Source of the DNA: Sinotaia quadrata
Lineage: Eukaryota > Mollusca > Gastropoda > Architaenioglossa > Viviparidae
Length of the DNA: 64,000 nt
Direction of reading: 5' to 3'
Assembly (NCBI GenBank): GCA_028829895.1
Contig: CM054177.1
Span: forward strand, 81,231,163-81,295,162
In this document: piece by piece, positions 1 through 12,319 of the stretch
Numbering within the stretch: position 1 is the stretch's first letter
How the letters are laid out: every line of letters begins with the position of its first letter
Notes under the pieces: model-generated
The model's database searches: none
Seen by the model: only the letters and a program-made list of their open reading frames with translations
Told to the model about the DNA's origin: nothing
Translations under genes and position numbers: made by a program

Positions 1-1019
1 ATTAAACAGAAATGACACAATAAGCAACAAAACTCCAAGAACATGCGAATAGTTCATTTGTCGATAAATCTTTAAATTTTCCAGACATTTCAAAACTTGT
101 CTCATGGTAACTCGATATCCGTTTATATGCATTTTTAAATATGTTTATAGTTTGTGCATAACTTTTTCGCACATAATACGCATTATTTGTTTTTCTTTTA
201 AAGTTAGGTAAAGTATTTCTTTCTCCAATTCATAATTAACAATAAATTTATTACAATTTACAACTTGAAAAATAAGTAAACTCGCGTCCTTTATTTGTAA
301 GACATTCGAAAAACTAAGCTTGAACAGAATTCGACAATAGTTCAGAGGGGTGGTATAGTTCCTATTGTCTTTGTCTTTATTTACACTTTTAATTTTATAA
401 TAAATGCGTGCTCTCTAAATTTAGAATATGAGATTTGAATTTGACGTCACTTTGATTTAAATCTGACGTCACTAAGATTTAAGGCTGATTTCACCTTTCG
501 CTAGAGGCTTATTTCGTTAAATTAATCGTGTCGAATATCTTGAATTTTGCTTTCACTTTCCGGATATCGAAATTTCTTTATCTCTATTTTTTTTAAATCT
601 GTAATGAAGACAGATAATTATTAAGCAATGTTTTTCTATTTTGTATACGTTTTTATTAATGAAACATAGGAAAGGTAATTGCAAAATGAGCCGGTTTACT
701 GTATGTTTATTTATCACTAATTGCATAAAACACGATTTGCTAAGTACAGAAGAAACAAAAATTAAGCTGAAAGATAATTTTGCCCAGGGATATAATTTGA
801 GAAATAATGTTTCTTGATGCCCCGTCACTGCTTGACAGGTTTTCATTTTTGCGGCGTGCAGACAACAGAACTAAGAATTTATTCCTGCATTCTCTGAAAA
901 TTCGTTTCTTGGATGCTGTTAGAAATTAGTTTTCTTGAGCTTCCAAGCTCGTTTCTTTCGATTCTTTCTACTGTTTCGTTTACTAAAACATTAAATAAGT
1001 ATTAAGTACTATGAATTAC
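1..1019. other. AT-rich sequence, nothing recognised apart from the CRE pair
   Basis: No plausible coding exon, RNA gene or mobile element was seen. Short open frames lack coding character. Confidence 0.6.
442..471. promoter_or_regulatory. Pair of full CRE palindromes (TGACGTCA)
   Basis: TGACGTCA occurs at 442-449 and 464-471, each inside a GATTTRAATNTGACGTCACT context, so the pair arose by a 22-bp duplication. This is the CREB/ATF consensus. No gene adjoins it, so function is unproven. Confidence 0.35.
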
Positions 1020-1375
1020 ACAAAGCTAAACGTTAGTAAAACGTGTTTAAGAACTTTGCATTACTCTGGCTGAGCGTCACTAAAACGCTATGCGTTAATT
1101 AAGCGTTATTAAGTAATGTGCCTTACTCAAAGCTGAGCGTTACTAAAATGCTCTACATTACTGAAAGATATTCGGTATTAAAACTTGCGCATTAATACAA
1201 GTTGTACATTATTAATGACTGCACATTACATAAAATTGCGCTTTACTAAATGTTATGTCCATTACAGTGATTACACAAAGTGACTGAAAGTCGTGCATTG
1301 CTAAAAGGAGTGCATTACTCAAAGCCGTACATTGCAAAAGGAGTGCATAACTAATGTAGTGCATTTTTTACAGGT
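1020..1375 (+). repeat. Degenerate tandem repeat built on GCATTACT-like units
   Basis: Motifs of the type TGCATTACTAAAAG or GAGCGTTACTAAAA recur about every 20-30 bases with many substitutions and uneven spacing. It is an old, decayed minisatellite. Confidence 0.6.
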
Positions 1376-3856
1376 GTCCATTCTTAAATTTTGTGGAAGA
1401 AATGTTTTTTGACTAGTAACTCAGCAATGCACAGTAACATCAACAGTGATTGTCTGAGTGCCAAACATTTGAACAAAGTGAAAATCAAATTAAACTCAGG
1501 AAAAGAAGATTTTGAAAACTCCACAATCCTTAAAACAAATAAACCAAGCTACTGCACGCACAACAAACTTTCAAGTCACATGACAATATAACATTATGAC
1601 GTGTAGTTAAGAAGTGATCTAGCTTTAATGTTTTCGTGAACATATCTAAAAAAAAGATTACAACTAGAAGGAAACAAAAGAGAGATAACTAATGTCGACT
1701 ATGGAAGGCATGTATATTGACAACACGTGAGAGAAGAGCAAGAATTGTGGACAGATGATAGAATGACGCTGTGATGACGTAATGAGTAATATGTTTGGGC
1801 AGAAAGATTTTATAAGTCAGAAAGAGGAGTGCAGAGAGTACTGGAAGTTGTATTTTAACCTAAATAAAAGATTTCAGACAATAACAAGTAAAACACAACA
1901 ATTCCTAAAAGATCTGATAAGCAATTTAATCTGTAGGTTTTCTTCTTGAAAACATTATCTTATTTTTATTTATCAAGAAATGCATTGTTTGTGTTATTTG
2001 TTATTTACATTATTATTGGATTGTTAACATAAAAGCAAATATCTTGACTGCATTTAAAATTTCGAACATATTTTCTAATGAACACATCCAGGTAAATCTG
2101 CAAGACGCAGCCAATGGAAACTAGCTAGAGGCAAAACCAGAGTGGATAAATGGAAATTGTAATACGCGAGTAGATAGAAGAAAGACTTCAGATGATATTT
2201 ACTGCATGCGATATATAATAAATGAAAACTAGGCAGAGCTAGACACGAGTCAATAATTATTTGATACGTGCAATATGTAGCACGTGAATACTAGCCAATG
2301 GTTAACCCGTTCCTGTCAGAGAGCCGGCCATATAGGCCCAAAATGTATGCATTCTTACTCTAATCTTTCAAACGAACCAATCAGTGTGAAGCTAATATCC
2401 TTTTGCTTTAGCAGACAATCTGTATCACTTCTACTATTGGATACTTTTTATTTATTAGTCTGCTTGTGTGATGAGGAACAGCTGGTTTTGGGGGGTCACC
2501 AGTTGTGATTTACCAGCTTAGAAATCTTGCAAGTCAACGGACTTCGAACGCATTGACAGTCTGACAGACAAATTCGGACTTGAAACAGTCGATTCTTCTA
2601 TTTTATTTAACGGAACTATTTAGCAGTATTATTCATCAGAACCTTTCATTGGAAAATGAATATTTACCAGCTTCTACTTTGATGAGAGACGCTGACCAGT
2701 ATTTGCCCAAACCAGTCCCGTTACTTTCAAAACGGTGAGGATTGACATGCATGCAGATGGACTATATTCAATTTGAGGAAATAATTTTCTTGATAGATAG
2801 AAAGATAGACAAAACGTTTTCTGTGTTTTTGTATACTAGAATACTATAATGCAGAACAATAACAAATAAAACTACACTCAAATAAAGAACTAAGCACACT
2901 GTCTCTTAAAAGCTTTCTATTTACAACAAAGCGTTGTTTGTATTTCTAAAACTAAAACAAATCAACTTAAATTAATGCAGCAAAAGGTTTGCCTAGACAT
3001 TTTTAGCAGAGCAAGAAGCTGCATCTGATCAACATTCCTCGTGGTAAGAACATTTTAAAAATATGGAATGAAAATCCTCTTGTCTCATACACGATACTAT
3101 TTTGAAAGATGTGTCCTCCTGCATTCTCTTATAAATTATTGATTCTATAGGCCTATCACTATTATCAAATGTTTCATGAGAAGCTAATATTAAGGTGTGT
3201 GTGTGTGTGTGGGGCTATAGCTAATGGTGTTTTTAAAATCTACATGAGCATTTCGAAAAGTACATTTTCCGTTACATTTTTGGCACAATATATCGTGTAC
3301 ATATCCAGAATCGTCTTCTTCCTCTTTCTTTAAAAATGTACCTAGATCGGCATTTCATATTATTGCTGTGGTGTACCTTTCATATTATTGCTGTAATATG
3401 TTTCATATTCAGTTATCATTATAAACAACGTTCTGGGAATGAGATTTTAATAAAATAATTTACCGAGTCACGAAAACAAAGTATATCATAATTACTTTAA
3501 TCAATACCTTTCGGTTGACCCTTTGATCAGATATGTCACGTTTATTCCAATTTCACGGACTACAGCGACCGCAAAATGTCTCGCCAGATGTCAGGGCTTA
3601 AAAAAAATGCGTTCTGTGTTTCTAAATCTAATTCTAGATGTAAAGAAAAAAATAATCAAATGTACACTTTTGTTGCTGAAGGCACACCAAATAAGTGTCG
3701 CCGTGCCAGTGGAATCAAAAGTAGAAAGTCGTTGTTCGCACATGTCCTTTGCTGCAGCCACACGTGGCAATGCAATGTGATCATTTTCAGTTTCCTCTCG
3801 ATTGTTTGTCGAATTAATGGATGCTCTCCCTTCTGAACACAAACACCACACCGCAC
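1376..3856. other. Intergenic, no gene supported
   Basis: Unique-looking AT-rich DNA with one short GT run at about 3195-3211. Open frames up to 86 codons overlap on both strands near 3523-3856 and have no recognisable domain. Confidence 0.55.
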
Positions 3857-4645
3857 AAAAGCACAGAAGAAAGAGAGAAGGAGAGGCGGTAGGAAGAAAG
3901 GTGAGGGAGAGGTAGCGAGAGAAGAAGAAGGAGTAGACGAAAAAGAAATCGCAGAAGAATTATTTTTTTATTGTAGAATAGGAAGTAGCAGTAAAATAAG
4001 TAGAAGGAGTAGTAATAGTAGTTAAACGAGGAATATAGTTACAAGTGGAAGAATAAAAAGGAATATATTAGTAGAAGGAGGATTAGATTTAGAATTAGAA
4101 GAATAAAAAAGAATGGCTATATTAGTAGATGGACGAGTAGAGTTAGAAGTAGAAGAATAAAAAAAAGAATGGCTATATTAATAGAAAGAGGAGTAATATC
4201 AGAAGCAGAAGAATAAAAAAATAATTGTAGTAGTAGTAGTAGTCGAAGTAGAAGGAGGCAGTAGGCTTAGAAACAGAAGTAAGAAAAGGAATGGCTATAG
4301 TATTAGTAGAAGGAAGAGTAGAATTAGAAGTAGAAATATAACAAGCAATAGCTGATTAAGAAAAAAACGGTTGGGGAAAAGCAGACTAAGAAGAAAGAGG
4401 TTCAATGGTAGCAGAAGGAGAATTAGTAGTAGTAATAAAAGAAAAGGAAGAAGGGGGGGAGGGAAATAGCAATAGTAGATGGAGAAGTATCAGTAGTAGT
4501 AGAAATAGAAGAAAAATAGTAGAATAAGGAGTGTACTACGCAAAAGAGAGGAAGCAAAAGATTGGAAGGAGACGTAGTAGTAGTAGTACTAGTAGTCGTA
4601 GTAGTAGTAGAAATAGAAGAAGAAATGGTAGTAATATAAGTACAA
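3857..4645 (+). repeat. Purine-rich AGA/GTAG low-complexity tract
   Basis: Nearly 800 bp of AGAAG, GTAGTAG and GAAGGAG words with very few pyrimidines apart from T. The strand asymmetry could support triplex or H-DNA. Serine/threonine-rich open frames on the opposite strand are a by-product. Confidence 0.85.
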
Positions 4646-4970
4646 TAATTTATCTTCTTTTTAAAAAACAAATATGATTTCGTTAGTATGCGATTTCTGT
4701 TTCTATTTAGTTAACTTTTAAGAATGCTTAATTTGGGGACTGATACATTTTTTTTTATTGTTCCTTTCTTCTCTCTCTTTTTGCTGCGTCAATACTAAAT
4801 TAGGCGATACATTTATAGTTCTCTTGGTGTTTAGTCTGAGTGGTTTTGATTGAATATTTTTGACAATGTGTCTCGTGTAAGTGAGATAAATATGCCGTCA
4901 CAATTTAAGTTGACACTCATACTGGCGCATTGCGGCACATATAACTGTGATATAATAAGAATACTATTTG

Positions 4971-5871
4971 TAAACCAACAATCAGGAAAATTACGTCTCC
5001 ATCCAGCTATCTATTTAGATTTGCTTTGCCTGACTGCCGATCTGTGTATTTATAAACCAACAATCAGAAAATTAGGTCTCCATCCAGCTATCTATTTAGA
5101 TTTGCTTTGCCTGACTGCCGATCTGTGTATTTATAAACCAACAATCAGGAAAATTACGTCTCCATCCAGCTATCTATTTAGATTTGCTTTGCCTGACTGC
5201 CGATCTGTGTATTTATAAACCAACAATCAGGAAAATTACGTCTCCATCCAGCTATCTATTTAGATTTGCTTTGCCTGACTGCCGATCTGTGTATTTATAA
5301 ACCAACAATCAGGAAAATTACGTCTCCATCCAGCTATCTATTTAGATTTGCTTTGCCTGACTGCCGATCTGTGTATTTATAAACCAACAATCAGGAAAAT
5401 TACGTCTCCATCCAGCTATCTATTTAGATTTGCTTTGCCTGACTGCCGATCTGTGTATTTATAAACCAACAATCAGGAAAATTACGTCTCCATCCAGCTA
5501 TCTATTTAGATTTGCTTTGCCTGACTGCCGATCTGTGTATTTATAAACCAACAATCAGGAAAATTACGTCTCCATCCAGCTATCTATTTAGATTTGCTTT
5601 GCCTGACTGCCGATCTGTGTATTTATAAACCAACAATCAGGAAAATTACGTCTCCATCCAGCTATCTATTTAGATTTGCTTTGCCTGACTGCCGATCTGT
5701 GTATTTATAAACCAACAATCAGGAAAATTACGTCTCCATCCAGCTATCTATTTAGATTTGCTTTGCCTGACTGCCGATCTGTGTATTTATAAACCAACAA
5801 TCAGAAAATTACGTCTCCATCCAGCTATCTATTTAGATTTGCTTTGCCTGACTGCCGATCTGTGTATTTAT
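4971..5871 (+). repeat. 82-bp minisatellite, 11 copies
   Basis: Units (ACCAACAATCAGG ... CTGCCGATCTGTG) repeat at 82-bp intervals from 4979. Two units have a single-base deletion at AATCAG. Copies are otherwise nearly identical. The unit is not a multiple of three, so the reading frame rotates and the array is not protein-coding. Confidence 0.95.
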
Positions 5872-5945
5872 CATTGCTCGGTCCACACAATGTCTAACTG
5901 CCTACCGGCCTTCATTCACACTATCATCCTACATCCCTGTGTACC

Positions 5946-6136
<191 letters not shown>

Positions 6137-6849
6137 GTCGTGAATCTACATTCCTTACAATATACAAAAATTGATTATATCCCATTTTGTTGCTGTTGTT
6201 TTTTCTTGTTTTTGTTGAATGTCTAAATTGTGTTTTTGCTTATAAGTGAACTATCGATTTTTGAAAGTATTGTTTGCAGGTCCATACTTTTATTTCTTCT
6301 TCAAACTTTTTCTTGTAATTATCTATGATTTTTTTATGAATCTAAAATATTAGTCCTTGGCTTGTTGTAGCTGTTGTTTAGTAATTTGGTTTCTAAATTT
6401 ATTTTGCATTGACATATACTGAAAATGTAGTGACTGACATTTTGCTCTTTGGCACTGATTCCGTCAAGTCAGCTAGGATAATTACAAAGCAGAACAGTGA
6501 GCATTCCAGTCGTTAAGTTTAACAATTGTTATATTTCTATTTTCCGAGGTGTGTGGGGGGAGGGGGAGGGGTAAAAAAGAAAGGACATAGTTTTGTCCTC
6601 AGTTTTGCAATCCTACTTCATGGAATTATTACTGTTTCGGTAAATCTATTATATAATCAGCGGGTTTTGTGTGCGTTTCCGAGAAAAGTGTGTAAATACA
6701 CACACATGGACACGCATACACGTGCGCACACATAAACGCACAAACATAATACACAGATAAGCAAAGATGAAGTTTTACAAAAAGATATGAGATCTATGTT
6801 TTTGTTCAAATTATAAAACAAAAGTACTCTATCGAATGTAAGCAAACAC
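6137..6849. other. Intergenic, nothing recognised
   Basis: T-rich flank of the tetranucleotide array, a short G-rich patch (about 6549-6570) and a small CA-rich stretch near 6698-6735. No gene. Confidence 0.55.
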
Positions 6850-7240
6850 ACCAGGAAACAATTACATACATTTTCTGTAATTCAAATCATAGATCAATAG
6901 CAAACATGTACGAACTATTCTATATCCATTCTTTCTTTATAAGTCATTTAACTTACCATAAGCTAACGATCGCCTTTATGACTGGACTTGAGTTATTTCA
7001 AATTCAAAGTGATTAGAATAGAGTACTTTTTCAACAAAGAAACTTTCAGTCCATCCCCATTGGATGAGCTTGTTATGAACAAGTGTGAGACTATTAGAAA
7101 AACTACTCACCCAGTTGGAACTGGTTTGGATTGCAATTGCAATTTCTATCATATTCTCAACCAAAGTTGTTTACTCAAACTCCAACACTTACAAAAATAC
7201 CATCATAAAGAGTGCCCAAGATCGGGTCACTTTGACATTT
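6850..7240 (-). mobile_element. Family A dispersed repeat, left half
   Basis: The reverse complement matches 46540-46860 and 41690-41850 (shared blocks CATAAGCTAACGATCGCCTT, CCATTGGATGAGCTTGT). No protein is assigned. The family is unclassified. Confidence 0.75.
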
Positions 7241-7639
7241 TAATAATTTATATAACAATTACATTTAGAATTAGGGATAAGCAGATTTGATTGTATCCTC
7301 AAGAAGCTAATATGGCGAATGCATGCCTAGATTAGTCTCGAGGGATCTACAGTGTTGGAACATTCTACAACATGCTTAGCAGAGCACTGGAAGATTGACT
7401 TTTCTATTGTGAACAATAAACTTGTGACATTGTTAAGAAAGCAGGCAAATAAATGTTGCAGCTTACGTCATTGAATAGGTTATGTACAAACCATTATCAT
7501 ATCACTCTATAATTCTATTTATTTTATTTTAGATATAAGCCTGTGATTTACTTTTGATACTAATCTGACTGCTGAATCATGTTAGGATAAGTATTGGAAA
7601 TACATGAATGCTGTTTCGTGGAATATTGATGTCAAATAA

Positions 7640-8015
7640 CTTTCTCTTTGTATATATGTATATTTGATTGTTGATTTAATAAATTTATTGTTAAAATTAT
7701 TAACCTTCTTGTACATATTATTAAACTATATGTTGGAGTAATAGTGGGTGGATGGCGGCTTGTTAAATATAAATAAAGTTTACATTTTATTACTCCTTTA
7801 GTAAAATGTTTTCACCTTCAAAATTAGTGCGTGATAGTAAAACGTCTGGAAGAGAGAAGACTTTTATTACACCCATATAATCCGCCAAGAGACGTGTGGT
7901 GTCCCCCTGGGAGAATTATTAATAAATGTAAATTAAGATTTCTCCATCACTTGTAATTAGTTACAGATAATTAATTATAATCATAAATATTAAGAAAGGG
8001 GTGCATGTCACAAAT
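7640..8015 (+). mobile_element. Family A dispersed repeat, right half
   Basis: Shares TAATAAATTTATTG, a GTGGGTGGATGG block, ATTAATAA ... AAATTAAGATTT and the terminal GGGGTGCATGTCACA with copies at 47330-47735 and, inverted, with 11448-11860. It ends about 250 bp before the GPCR-1 start. Confidence 0.8.
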
Positions 8016-8268
8016 ACAACTATTATAATCAACGAGATAGCTCAAGAACTGGCATTAGGACAATGATACTAAGAATGATAGACAAAGAATGCAATATATG
8101 CGGTTATACAAATAAACGATTGTGTTAAGTCATATAAATCAGTTTCGTGCCTTAAGTCTCTTGTAATTTTGTTTCTTTTCATTCATTCTAAACTTAAGCA
8201 TTTTAGGTGTTTGCAATGACATACAGTTTTCTAATTATTTCACTCATTTAAGAGCTATATCCCTATAT

Positions 8269-8288
8269 CTTTTATTGTTTTCTTCCAG
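8269..8288 (+). other. 3' splice site immediately before the GPCR-1 start codon
   Basis: A pyrimidine-rich run (TTTATTGTTTTCTTCCAG) ends in CAG and abuts the ATG at 8289. It implies a 5' UTR exon upstream that I could not locate. The same arrangement at the paralogue supports a real intron boundary. Confidence 0.75.
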
Positions 8289-9443
8289 ATGACATTCTTC
8301 TATTGTTCCCTTAGTAACGAAACAACTCCCTTTCTGACTCTGGAGCAGCCGCACTTTATTTTGTCATCAATGGGAGACAACTCGACGCTGGAGACGTACT
8401 TCGACCCAGAGAACAGCTCGGCCTACGTCTTAATGCGTCGACTACAAACGGTCATCATCCCTGTCATTTGTTTGTTGGGTATCATTGGTAACGTCCTGGC
8501 TGTGTGCACTTTCGTCAGTCCGGTCCTCTACAAGACATCCTGCTGCTGGCACCTGGCAGCCAAGTGTGTTTTCGACATCGGGTTCTTGTTGTCGCTGTTC
8601 GTGGTGTGGCTGTACAGGATCCGTGTGCCGCTGTTGACGATGACCGGCGTGTGCCAGATCACGGTATTTTCTACGTATGTGTGCGGCTGCGTGTCCGTGT
8701 GGTTCATGGTGATGATCACGACCGAGAACTTCATTCGCTTCACGCAATGCCATCTGGTCTCTCAGTACTGCACCGTCCGGAAAGCTAAGCTCATCGTGAC
8801 AGTAATTACCGTGACATCAGCGCTATTCTACAGCTCCTCCCTGTGGACTTCAGATGTCGTTTACGGGCACGACGGCTCGCGTCACTGCTCGACGTTGATT
8901 CAGTTCGAGAAAGTTGTCGGGGTGACGACTGTGATTGACACAGCCTTGACCTTGATCCTTCCGACAGCCATTATGTTTTGCTTAACTGTGTACATTGCAG
9001 TCAAATCTATGGAGGCTTTCGAGAGAAAGAGACGGTTGCGAGCGGGTTCTTCTCGCAATAACGGCAGTCGTAATACCCCTGAAGGGAAGATGACGACTTT
9101 CTTGTTTGCAATCTCGATCATATTTCTCATCATGAATACGCCCTCCCACGGGATTCGAACCAAAATGTTAATAAATCTTCATTTAGGGTTCTTACCTTCG
9201 TACTCGGATTTTATTCTCCAGCTAATATTCGAAATATTCTTCTTCTGTAATTTCTCGACCAATTTTCTCATTTACCTCACATTCGGCCAGAATTTCAGGT
9301 CTGCGTTCAAGTCAAAATATCTAGGTCGACTGACGCAGAAGGAAAATGTGATAATTGTGCCAGACAATATGTCACTAGGACTATTAAATCCCAAAACGAT
9401 CACAGAAGAAGACTCCACTTTCATATGCACATCAGCAGTATGA
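8289..9443 (+). CDS. Class A (rhodopsin-type) peptide-receptor-like GPCR, copy 1
   Basis: Seven-transmembrane receptor of 384 aa, probably for a neuropeptide or similar ligand at the plasma membrane; the ligand cannot be read from sequence. The extracellular N-terminus has N-glycosylation sequons at N10, N31 and N42. TM1 is about 53-76 (GIIGN, N68 = 1.50), TM2 86-108 (D96 = likely 2.50), TM3 122-146, TM4 165-187, TM5 212-237 (P225), TM6 268-292 (F279, P285) and TM7 305-331. C122 and C200 are the expected TM3/ECL2 disulphide. Three hallmark motifs deviate: DRY is E146-N147-F148, CWxP is MNTP (282-285) and NPxxY is N325-FLI-Y329. The tail ends TSAV, which fits a class I PDZ ligand. The ATG follows a splice acceptor directly and an in-frame stop lies upstream at 8232, so the start is secure. 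The gene is more GC-rich than its flanks. The family resembles invertebrate FMRFamide-receptor-like GPCRs (from general knowledge); the subfamily is uncertain. Confidence 0.93.
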   Translation: MTFFYCSLSNETTPFLTLEQPHFILSSMGDNSTLETYFDPENSSAYVLMRRLQTVIIPVICLLGIIGNVLAVCTFVSPVLYKTSCCWHLAAKCVFDIGFLLSLFVVWLYRIRVPLLTMTGVCQITVFSTYVCGCVSVWFMVMITTENFIRFTQCHLVSQYCTVRKAKLIVTVITVTSALFYSSSLWTSDVVYGHDGSRHCSTLIQFEKVVGVTTVIDTALTLILPTAIMFCLTVYIAVKSMEAFERKRRLRAGSSRNNGSRNTPEGKMTTFLFAISIIFLIMNTPSHGIRTKMLINLHLGFLPSYSDFILQLIFEIFFFCNFSTNFLIYLTFGQNFRSAFKSKYLGRLTQKENVIIVPDNMSLGLLNPKTITEEDSTFICTSAV

Positions 9444-9484
9444 TAATTATGTTTGCAAGTATGATAGGTTCGCATCTTTACATA

Positions 9485-9490
9485 AATAAA
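9485..9490 (+). terminator. Candidate poly(A) signal of GPCR-1
   Basis: A canonical AATAAA hexamer lies about 42 bases after the TGA stop of GPCR-1, which would give a very short 3' UTR. AATAAA is common by chance in AT-rich DNA, so this is tentative. Confidence 0.45.
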
Positions 9491-9899
9491 ATGCACATAT
9501 GTATTTGCAAATGCATTGCATGTGGATATATTATGTATTCGGTTATGTGATACAGCCTTAAAATGTGCAAAGTGTATTAACTTTTAAAACAGGATGAAAA
9601 CCTTTTATTGTGTGTTTTTGTGTATTTATGTGAGAGATATTCACTATCTTTTAATACATGAGACTGACATTATTATTTCAAAAATGTTTTCTTCTGAAAA
9701 TTTAAAATAGTCTGAAGTGAAGCACACATACATTTATGTAATACTGTTATACTTTACAAACATTTATTTACATATTAAGTTTAAGGTATTAATAGCAATC
9801 TTATTTAGAAAAAATGCTCGGACTTGGAGATGAAGGATTGTCATCTTGCATTGTGTGGTCTTATAAACAGTTAAGCAATTCTCAGTCTTCGATCATGAA
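9491..9899. other. GPCR-1 downstream flank, nothing recognised
   Basis: AT-rich with no further paralogous sequence or repeat visible. Confidence 0.55.
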
Positions 9900-10915
9900 T
9901 GCCTTATTAGTACATATATTAGAATGGCTTGACACGCCTTATTAATAATCATTTACACTAGTATCGTGTGATTGGTCTCTACTGTATTCATAGGGCGTAA
10001 TCAAGTATTTTGGCTATCATTGCTTAGCATCTTGTCCATCGATGACTTGAATGAAAGATCAATAACTCGATCTGAAATAGCCTGGCAATTTGGGTTTAGT
10101 GTACTCGAATGGCTTGGTTACGTTTGACTGGATGTATAATAATTTCACTTACAATGGCAATGGTGTGCGACTGGATTAACGTTATCTCTACTCGAATAGT
10201 CTGATTTAAATTTGAAATAATTAAATAACAATTACCTCTACTGATGTAGTTTAATTGATTTTGATCGATTGGCAATCCTATATGCTAGGATTGCTTGACG
10301 ATTGTGATTGAATTAACACTCTTCCAAACTATATTTATATATATTCTATATATATTCCAAAATATGTTTAATGATTGTGACTGGATCGGCAATCATTTGT
10401 GATAAAATGGTTTGATGATGTTGACTAAGTTAACAATCATATATGCTAAAATGATTTGCTGGTGTTGATTGGTTGACTATAGTAGCAGTCGTTTGCGCAG
10501 GAATTGGATTTATATTCTGATTGGGTGAACAAGCATCTCTGCTGGAATGGACTGATGACTCTTATAGGATTAACAATCATCTCTACTGAATGGTCTGATG
10601 ATTTGTACTCGATTAACAAACATCTCTACTGAATTTGGCTTCTGATTGTTACAGGATTAATACTAATCTTCAGTGGACGTGATTTATGATTTTGATCGGA
10701 TAAACAATCATTTACAATGGAAAGGTTTGATCTGGATTAACAATCATTTCTTTTGAAATGGATGTATGATTTTGTCTCGATTAATAATCATCTCAACTTA
10801 TATGATTTAAAGATGTTGCCTGGATTAACAATCGTCTGTATTCGAATAGATTGATACTGACTAACAATCTTCTCTACTGGAATGGACTAAGGAATTTGAC
10901 TGGATTTTGTGACGC
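9900..10915 (+). repeat. Old degenerate tandem repeat, about 1 kb
   Basis: The theme GGATTAACAATCATCTCTAC ... GGAATGG ... TGATGATTTTGACT recurs some 20 times with roughly 40-60 bp spacing and many substitutions and indels. No reading frame persists. It is much older than the clean arrays elsewhere. Confidence 0.7.
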
Positions 10916-11447
10916 AATAAGAGTCATACATCTAAAAGGGCTTCATCTACCATGACTAAATAAACAGTATGTTCAGAAGAAAGATAGTAATGTAAAAGAA
11001 AGCTCAAGAAACCAGTAAGGAAAGATAACCTATATATGACTAAATTCTTTTTGAAACTGATTTGTGCAACTGAATTCTCTAATAACGTACAGCTGCTGCT
11101 TGCTGGCTATAACTCTACAAATTGCTGCATAGGTTATCATCTGCGGATAATTCCATAGACAATGAGTTAATTCCCTTTGCAGTATCTTAGCTATGATCTC
11201 TTACACAAGTTGAAGAATTTTTTTTACACTTCACGCTGGTAAGTTGCATCTTTGCTTACATAACTATTTCTTGACTGCTTGTTAATGCATAAGGTTATGT
11301 CTCTATCATTCCGCAACTGACATACAATCACGTGACATTTACGTTGTGGAAGGACAAATAAAAGTGAAATTTACTAAAGATTTATCTGGATGGTGGAGGA
11401 AGAACAGAATGATCCAGGCTTGTCCATGGCATTTGCAGTAGAGATAG
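10916..11447. other. Intergenic, nothing recognised
   Basis: No coding or repeat signal that I can support. Confidence 0.5.
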
Positions 11448-11865
11448 TGTGACGTCAACGCCACTTAGTTAATGGTTATGCTTATTATTAATGAATTATT
11501 CATCCATAACTAATTACAAGTGATGAAAATCTTAGCTTATGTTATTAATAATTCTCAGGCATATACCACTCGTCTTTGTCACTTGGCAGATATGTGGGCG
11601 CTGTAAACGTTTTCTCTCTTCCACAACATTAAAGACAAACATTTACTTTCACACAGTATTCCCGTAGGTGGAAAGCACCTAAAGAAGACAAATCTGTCTT
11701 TAATATATATTTAGCGATCCCCCATCCACCCGCTTTCTTCTCAAACATAAGGTTATCAATATGTGTAAGAAGATGAAATAAATTTATTAAATCAACAATG
11801 AAATATACATATAAAAATACAAAGAAAATAAATTAATTGACATCAATATTTCCATGAAACAAAGT
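11448..11865 (-). mobile_element. Family A dispersed repeat, right half, with terminal TGTGACGTCA
   Basis: Begins TGTGACGTCAACGCCACTTA and continues with the reverse complement of the 7640-8015 copy: ATAACTAATTACAAGTGATG, GGGCGCTGTAAACGTTTTCT, CCATCCACCC, then AATAAATTTATTAAATCAAC. The terminus includes a CRE palindrome. Confidence 0.82.
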
Positions 11866-12136
11866 TCAAATAATTTTAATACAGTCTTATATCCTAAAAC
11901 ACAATTCAGCCAAACGATACCCCCCCCCCAGTCGTGACAATAGGTACGACTATTTTTGGCAATGACATAACAAAAGCACTTATAACGATATATTCAGTGC
12001 CAGGCGATTTTTCTGCTTATAAAAATTTAGAAAATAATATTACTGTTTCAGGAAGACAAAATCCTGCCACATGGCAAAGTCCCTGTAGAGTATTTTGAAA
12101 GGAATCACAAACGTGTTTATACTTCCTTACGTGGTA

Positions 12137-12319
12137 CCCATTGCACAACACCATTTCAATAAGAAAGAAAAGAAATACTAACCCATTGCACAACACCATT
12201 TCAATAAGAAAGAAAAGAAATACTAACCCATTGCACAACACCATTTCAATAAGAAAGAAAAGAAATACTAACCCATTGCACAACACCATTTCAATAAGAA
12301 AGAAAAGAAATACTAACCC
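12137..12319 (+). repeat. 45-bp minisatellite, 4 copies
   Basis: Four essentially identical 45-bp units (CCCATTGCACAACACC ... AAATACTAA) at 12137, 12182, 12227 and 12272. Both strands stay open because the unit is 15 codons. No sign of a real gene. Confidence 0.95.

Noticed and set aside
9148..9160. tRNA B-box-like GGTTCGAATCCC on the minus strand
   Set aside because: It is the codons for HGIRT in GPCR-1 and recurs imperfectly in GPCR-2. No A box or acceptor stem surrounds it.
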